This document shows positions 58,401 through 64,000 of a stretch of 64,000 nt of DNA, piece after piece; the first letter of the stretch is position 1, and the number at the start of each line of letters is the position of its first letter. Made by a program: the position numbers and the translations under genes. This DNA comes from Oxytricha trifallax. Lineage: Eukaryota > Ciliophora > Spirotrichea > Sporadotrichida > Oxytrichidae. The DNA is taken from NCBI GenBank assembly GCA_000711775.1, contig ARYC01000257.1, positions 1-64,000 on the forward strand. The letters are read 5' to 3'. A model generated the notes under the pieces. That model did not search any database. It was given only the letters and a program-made list of their open reading frames with translations, and was not told where the DNA came from.

Positions 58401-61400
58401 AGCATCTTAAATATAATTTGATTTTAATTATGACCAAATTTAATTATTAAAGTTTTATTAATAAATATAATTTTGTGTGAAAGTGTGCAAAAATATAATC
58501 ATTAAACATGGGGTAGATTATCTGCACATTCTGATATATTTATTTATTTAAATATTAAAATAATTAGAAATGGCGTTCTAGTCAATGATCCTCTGCCTCT
58601 GTGTCTCTATTGCTGATTCTTTTTTCTGATTTGTCTCCAACATGCTTGTCATTTGAGCCTTCACTCCAAAGGCTTTCATCTTCTGATCTGTCGCGAGATA
58701 GTTTGCCGGCTGTGTCGCATCGAAAGGGAAAGCCAGCTTGCCAGATTTGTCTTCCACACTCGGTGTTACTGTGATACACTTCCTCTCGAAGCAATCCTTT
58801 TCCTCGGCAGTTATTCTGTTCCATGGGAGCTCGTTAGTCGTAATGATTGTGAAACAGTCCTAGTATAGCACCGAGGTATCTCCGAATTTCACATCAACTG
58901 TGTATCCCCTGCCCTCTAGTAGTTTCTTCATTGCTGGAATGTTATGTTTGTTGAAGAATCTCTCAATGTTCATCTCGTCGATAGGCAGTACTTACGGCTC
59001 TTTATCAAGGGATCTTCCCTCAACATGGAAACGGGTTGGTCCAGGAATCAACTCATCGCAGGTGAAAATACTGTCTATCATTTTGAGGATGGTGCTCTTG
59101 CCAGTGCCCGCGGTTCCATACTGTCCGGTATGCCATTTCTAATTATTTTAATATTTAAATAAATAAATATATCAGAATGTGCAGATAATCTACCCCATGT
59201 TTAATGATTATATTTTTGCACACTTTCACACAAAATTATATTTATTAATAAAACTTTAATAATTAAATTTGGTCATAATTAAAATCAAATTATATTTAAG
59301 ATGCTTTCTAATTAGTGGCAGTTGTAATTATATATATTTACAGTTATATTTTTAATTTTCAATTTTCCCAATTCAAATGTATTTTAACAATAATAATTAA
59401 TTTAATTAGGTGGTGCTCCTAATTTATATAAAACTTAATTGGGAGGTTAAATTAAAGTTCAAAACTGTATTTGGTGGTTAATAAAAAAAAATTAAATTTT
59501 AAACCCTCCCCTCTTAAATTTACGAGAACAGATTTAGGAGCATCACCTAACTTCCCAAAACACATTTAGGTGCATTATAATGTATAAAATGGATGAAATA
59601 ATACATAAATTATCTCAAAATTTTAGAAATATAAAACTAATGTCTCTCACTCTGTTCCCATTAGACCTCTCTAAATCTTTGAAGATTTATTCTTACTAGT
59701 GTATAAAGGTAGAATTTAAACAGCTTATATAATTATTAATAGTAGTTATAAAATGAGCGGCAACTTACTAAGAAAAGCGGCATTTCTTCGCATTAGCCAG
59801 CAAAAACTTTCTTTCATTAATCAAAAGAAAATTGAGACTTGTGATGCCTTTACCTAGTACGAACCTGAAATTCTCTAACCTTTAGAATAACAATTCAGTT
59901 GTTAAATAGAAATGCAGAGCTAAGAAATTCAATGCGAAGTTCCAATAAAAATGGTTGAAGAGGAGGAAGAGAAAAAAGAAATTAAAGCATTACATTTATG
60001 TGAAGAGTGTGAGAAGAACTTCACTTATAAATCTGCTCTTAAGCGTCATATCTTAGAGTAGCATTCTAACAAGCCTAAACTCTATCTTAAGCATGATAAG
60101 ATAGATGGAAAATATTTTTGCCCTTTTTGCAATAAGCAATATAACCATTCAAGCGATTTAAAAGTTCACCTATAAAACCATCATGGCAAGAAGTTTGAAG
60201 TCATAGATCCTGAGACTGGTGAGGTCTTCCTTAAAAAAAGAAAGCTAAGACACCCTTTAGAATCCTTGGAACAAAGAGTTAAGAAAGAAAATAAGCTTAT
60301 TAAAGCAGTGAGAAACCTCCCAGCTTCTGAGATAGTGAAAATCACTCTGAAGATACAAGCACTAAAGCTTCCAATTTTAAATGTAATTGACCTTAAAGAA
60401 TGTAAGGAAAGTTATCTTATACTTGAGGACAAGTTTGAGAAAAAGGTCATAACTGATAAGCAGTTCGCATACAAGATTTATCCATTCAACTACTTTAAAT
60501 GCGATGACAAGTATCAAATGGAATTTGTCAAAAAAAACAATGAGTACTAAGCTCTTACTAAAGCAAGGGATAGACAGTGCAGATTTATAATTAAGCTCGA
60601 TGCAATACTGCTTGCTCAAGATCATGTTGCTTTTCGCCTCCCTCTATATTAAATGACTTTAAGAGACTACATTTAAGATTAAAGAGTTCCAAAGTAGCTA
60701 CCTCTTATTCTTACAAATGTTTGCAAAGGCATAGAAGAGCTGCACACTCTTGGATATGTTCAAAGAGATTTGAAGCCTGAGAATATAATGCTTGACTTTT
60801 CACCTCTCAGAGTAGTAATAATAGATTTCAATAGATCATAAATAGTTGAAGCTTCAAGACTTGGCAACTTTATATGGTACTACTGGATACTTTCCAGAAA
60901 GAGAGGACTAGAGAGATGGTGATATTAATTGGGATGTATGGGCTCTAGCAGCAATTATTGCTGAATGCGATATGCAAAGAAATGATTACTATAGCTGTAA
61001 GAGAGAGAAAGATTTCAAAGCAGAGAATACAGCAATATCTAGACTAGAATAAGATAAAAGGTAAAATGAAAGATATGGCTGAGCAGATTATCTTAAGACC
61101 AAACCACAGAGCAGAGCAAACAATAGACTAAATGATCAACTGGATAGGAGATATCAAATTTAGAAAATTAGCACATGATGCCAAGGTATAGTTTGAGTGA
61201 ATAGTAAAAATAAAACCCCTCTAATACACACTACTATACATTACATTTAAACATTAAACCCCTACATAAACCCTATTAAAACCCTAATAAAGTATGCACT
61301 AATAGTCTACTTTCATCAATCAAAAACTCAATCAAACTACTGAAAGGGTTTTGGGGTTTTGAATAGTAGGCTCATCTTAACCTAAACTTGTTGGGTTGAA

Positions 61401-61941
61401 GAGAACTATTCTAGATAGATCAGAAAGTGCTCAACAAAACTGTGATGCTAAGAGTGACGGAAACCTAAAAATGGTCAAGAACTTATTGAAAAGTGACACT
61501 GAATCGTTATTAAGCGATATCAAGGCTGAGTTTATGTCAAATTCATTGAACTCCAGAAGTTATTTGTAACAAGAACTTTAGATTGATGAGCTTCCTGAAG
61601 ATAAAATTCCAAAAATCTTCTGTTAAAATAAACGAAGAGCCTAAATGTTGCTTCATAACTCAGCTTAGCTATCCAAAAGTCTTCCATAAGCATCTATGTA
61701 AAACTCATCCACAGAACTTCCTGACAGGAGATTGTTTGAGTTGGTTGAGATTAAACAATCCAAGCCCTAAACTCCAACTTTCAAGAATGTGAACTAGTTT
61801 ATTACTAACCATTACCCAAATTAATTTTTAATTACAAAGGCATTTTATAACTCTGCTCTCAGTATGGTAGTTATGAGAGATAAGCAATCTGCTCAAACAG
61901 GCAAATCACAAGCCAACTCTGGAAATTCAAACAATCAATGA
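55493..61941 (+). CDS. SAM-like N-terminal, Ser/Asn-rich protein; exon interrupted by a TBE
   Basis: ATG 55493 (MSDLLRQCNLHTRFTKVFQD) begins a segment resembling a SAM-type helical domain, continuing after one IES to MTCGDLIDLICTWEQIQ. The rest is Ser/Asn/Gln-rich (HSSSVRTNKLQISDF; RSQSVSTDN-like stretches) without a recognised domain. Coding parts are 55493-55586, 55616-56258 and 61362-61941. A 5.1 kb TBE splits it at an AAT. Excising the TBE with one AAT continues the same frame (GRPVIVGSSQPKLVG) for 190 more codons to TGA 61939-61941. Product unknown. Confidence 0.7.
55578..55624. other. IES with pointer TATATATTT
   Basis: Pointer at 55578-55586 and 55616-55624. Removal (38 bp) gives N-T-I-Y-I-L-K-I-E-R-F in frame. 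Confidence 0.82.
56397..57327 (+). pseudogene. 42K transposase of TBE G
   Basis: ATG 56397 (MRGLGPVYDSEYVDLLFKLR), open for about 135 codons. A one-base loss near 56799 (CGCATAAGAG against CGCATTAAGAG) then breaks the frame. About 130 bp between the first and second catalytic Asp is deleted near 56950-56970. FVDNLSVHKTKD and FNGIELYWG remain. Cannot encode an active enzyme. Confidence 0.82.
57334..58109 (-). pseudogene. 22K ORF of TBE G
   Basis: Start at 58109, stop at 57334-57336. The main exon (about 57968 to 57645) is open with MFLPTQEGIKISFLKALLS and LSNKLPERNFFFGVLGTL. A small deletion near 57700 loses several residues and shifts the frame before SLLKKKRSRE. Confidence 0.72.
58316..59390. 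mobile_element. 1.1 kb fold-back element with an open SF3 helicase frame (R2)
   Basis: Arms of about 260 bp (58316-58576 and 59134-59390), ends TTGTTAAAATACATTTGAA and inverse, TA flanks at 58314-58315 and 59391-59392. It sits in the spacer between 22K and 57K of TBE G. Arms extend exactly to AATTAGAAATGGC at both inner edges. The GC-rich interior of about 560 bp codes on the minus strand. Confidence 0.92.
58577..59136 (-). CDS. SF3 helicase domain ORF inside R2
   Basis: One uninterrupted frame of about 186 codons using TAA/TAG as Gln, open into both arms, no own start. Walker A GTAGTGKST at 59091-59117; Walker B LPIDEMN at about 58968-58988; conserved AMKKLLEGRGYTVDVKFG; motif C FTIITTNELP ending at 58824. 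Order and roughly 100-residue span are those of superfamily 3 helicases, ring ATPases known from Rep/primase-helicase proteins of small DNA replicons. The C-terminal tail is Gln/Lys-rich. N-terminal origin-binding or nuclease domains are absent. Related to the fragment in R1 (8540-9238). A helicase fold is well supported; its role is not. Confidence 0.85.
59753..61200 (+). pseudogene. 57K zinc-finger/kinase protein of TBE G
   Basis: ATG 59753 (MSGNLLRKAAFLRISQQKL). Fingers CEECEKNFTYKSALKRH and CPFCNKQYNHSSDLKVH. The kinase loop has VQRDLKPEN (His to Gln) near 60758-60785 and IIDFNRS in place of DFG. An insertion of KKN-coding bases near 60528 and shifts near 60870 and 61000 break the frame. 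The C-terminus AEQIILRPNHRAEQ resumes to TGA 61198-61200. Confidence 0.8.
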
Positions 61942-62243
61942 ACAAAATGTAATGACTGCAATATTTCAATCTTGAGTATTGATTACCTTACTTGAATCAC
62001 TGACTCTCTCTAATTGCTCTACCTATAAGTGAATTTATGTTGATATAAGTTTGAGTAACAAAAGTTAAGAATATTTATTAAAATGCTATACTTGTTTATT
62101 AAGCTTACTTTAATTTATTTTGAATACTTTACTACAGATCTTGAATGTTTAGTTTTAATAAAATATATCATTTCTCAGTTTTAAGCTAATTTTATAATTA
62201 CTTTCTTTGATTCAGTATAAATATTAATAAATTTAAGAATTAA
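61942..62243. other. Intergenic AT-rich DNA
   Basis: No coding signal between the two neighbouring genes; likely contains nanochromosome ends. Confidence 0.45.
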
Positions 62244-63953
62244 ATGGGCTCTTAATAAGGCAAAAATAAAACCTAAACCCCTTGATTCAAATATCGTATA
62301 GAGTTTATTGAAAAAATGGAGTTAAATTATATGCTGTTAAAATATTATTATAAATACATTAAATCTAACATGAAATTAGTTGTTAAAATTAGACCATCTT
62401 TATATCATTATTGAAAACATCAGAAATACTCTTACAATATCAAATTTCCGAGTCGTTATATAAATTTTCATATTACACTACATGCCCTTATTATCAGTAT
62501 TTTAATTTGAATTAAGGGTTTTAGATTCTAATTACTGGATTAGATAATTCTGGCAAGTCGACAATCATCCCCCATCTCAAGCCAAAGAAGGTACCTATTT
62601 ATTACAAATAATTATTTCCCTCAACCCCATTACATTTTATTTCTAATACTTATCTGTTTAGTATCGAAAGAAAGTACTGTGTGAGAATATTGAATAACAA
62701 AGTAATGCCATATAATCACAAAATCCTACTTCTACTTTAATTGCTCATGGTAATGACTAGAATTTTCAAGTTGGAAGCTAAGAAAATTCAATTAAATTTG
62801 AGACTTTTGCCAAGGGACGCTTGGGTGGAAACTTTACAGTCTTTGACTTAAAATCTCATAATACTAGACATAGATCATTGATGGAAACTTTCTATCAGGA
62901 AGCTAATGTAAGAATATCAATCAATGAAAGTTAATTAAGTATACGTCAGTATTCTCTATAAAATACACATCAAACTTTGATACATTTAAATCCATTAAAT
63001 CAATGAACGATGTATACACATTCACTCATTGCAAGTTTCTTAATTATAATAATTATAGGCTATAGTATTTGTGATAGATGCCTCGGATAGACTCAGGATG
63101 CAAGTCGTAAAAAATGAATTAGAGATGCTACTTGATCACTAAGGTAATTAATAATTCATATTGATTTAATACATATATCAAATTCCATTATAATGAAATC
63201 TGCCAAAGATTATATTAATTAATTTATATATAAGATCTCTATACATTATCAAATTAAACCAGCATAACCTAGCATTTCTTATAGATTTTAAAGGGAAAGA
63301 CTAGCCTATCCTTTTCCTTGCAAATAAGATAGATAAACCCCTCGCCCTTGATGAACCAACAATAATTAAGACGCTAAACCTTGACAGTTTAATGGGTACT
63401 AGAACTTGGATTTTAAGGTAAGTTTCTTGACATGTGGTATAATTGATTAGAATCAAGAATTTATGCATCACGATTTATTAACTTTACAATAGGAGTTGCT
63501 CAGCTTTGAGAAATGAGGGTATATTCGATGCATTCTTGTGGCTTCACAAGACTATGAAAGAACAAAAGCGTCAATTACAGAGAAGAAAAGACAGTTCTCA
63601 AAATAGAAACTCTATTGGTGCTCTTACATGCGGGTCTGCCAGAGGCCGAACCAATTCCGTTGGGAGATAGACTATGAAATCTACAAATTCACAACCTACC
63701 TTATTGACTGAATCTGAAAAAATGCAAAGCAAGAATAGCAATAGTCCAAATACTTCCAAGAACACTATTGATAATATTATTTTGAGTATCTTTGTAATGA
63801 AATAAACTCTTCCCAAATACCTTCAAAAGCTTTTTATGCAATAACTATACAATTATTACTGAATCGAAAATAAAATCTTAGCCAAGATCGCTCTCTAAGC
63901 CTAAATCACCAGGTCGCATTTAACTTCAAAATGTCAAGAAAGTTAGAAACTGA
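62244..63953 (+). CDS. ARL6/BBS3-like small GTPase with C-terminal extension
   Basis: ATG 62244 (MGSQQGKNKTQ) offers a Gly-2 myristoylation site; its junction to the next part (62270-62517, AT-rich) is unresolved. Then ILITGLDNSGKSTIIPHLKP (P-loop GLDNSGKS), a long Gln/Asn-rich insertion, FTVFDLKSHNTRHRSLMETF (switch II, without the usual GxGQ), VFVIDASDRLRMQVVKNELE, ILFLANKIDKP (NKxD) and a final helix FDAFLWLHKTM. The pattern is closest to ARL6, which recruits the BBSome to cilia. Four GT-AG introns follow at 62591-62661, 62908-63058, 63144-63284 and 63418-63492. A Ser/Asn-rich tail ends, probably after a further IES, at TGA 63951-63953. Confidence 0.78.
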
Positions 63954-64000
63954 AGCTTCTTTATTTTAATTTTTTTATGATAAATTTAATTAACATTACA

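Larger units (their letters stand above)
56259..61361. mobile_element. Complete TBE, group B, inserted in a gene (element G)
   Basis: Begins CAAAACCCCAAAACCC at 56259, ends GGGTTTTGGGGTTTTG at 61361. Target duplication AAT at 56256-56258 and 61362-61364. About 5.1 kb, including a 1,075 bp fold-back at 58316-59390. The terminal inverted repeat of about 110 bp is nearly identical to that of F. Order: 42K plus, 22K minus, 57K plus. Confidence 0.93.

Noticed and set aside
58653-59162. Plus-strand ORFs in R2
   Set aside because: Antisense shadows of the SF3 frame, which has ordered motifs and extends across the whole insert.

Overview
The window reads as germline (micronuclear) DNA of a spirotrich ciliate of the Oxytricha/Stylonychia type. 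Long reading frames appear only when TAA and TAG are read as glutamine and TGA alone as stop. Transposons end in C4A4C4-type (telomere-like) sequence, as TBE (telomere-bearing element) transposons do. Ordinary genes are cut by short AT-rich internal eliminated sequences (IESs) bounded by 5-9 bp pointer repeats, and removing them restores the frame.

Layout. 1-7375: two tandem truncated TBEs, each with a 0.4 kb fold-back element inside. 7406-11033: a run of palindromic elements, one (8067-9707) carrying a piece of a superfamily 3 (SF3) helicase. 11432-19125: decayed and nested TBEs, including an almost complete 4.15 kb copy (14927-19078). 19116-23735: AT-rich DNA with two isolated GC-richer coding-like islands and a TBE relic. 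23736-31813: one TBE interrupted in its transposase by another complete TBE. 31814-35497: a truncated fold-back element and a 2.7 kb fold-back element with unknown ORFs. 35928-41620: a third TBE with AGT target duplication, itself hit by a 1.3 kb fold-back and a 321 bp insertion. 42253-63953: a cluster of five co-oriented macronucleus-destined genes: a CEP164-like coiled-coil protein, the ribosome-maturation GTPase EFL1, a dysferlin-domain (Pex30-like) membrane protein, a SAM-like low-complexity protein interrupted by a complete TBE, and an ARL6/BBS3-like GTPase.

TBEs here fall into two sequence groups. Group A has GGTACC/GTACTAATT-rich spacers, group B has AGGTGGTGCTCCT-rich spacers. Both have the same plan: a 42 kDa-type DDE transposase facing a 22 kDa-type ORF, then a 57 kDa-type zinc-finger/kinase ORF divergent from the 22K. 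Most ORFs carry frameshifts or TGA stops.

The strongest candidate for something undescribed is a family of fold-back (long inverted repeat) elements that share TTG-starting ends and TA target duplications. Small members are empty palindromes of about 410 bp. Larger members hold 0.5-0.8 kb inserts, and two of these encode related SF3 helicase sequence, one (58577-59136) with all three motifs and an open frame in the ciliate code. All family and function calls come from reading the sequence; no database search was run.
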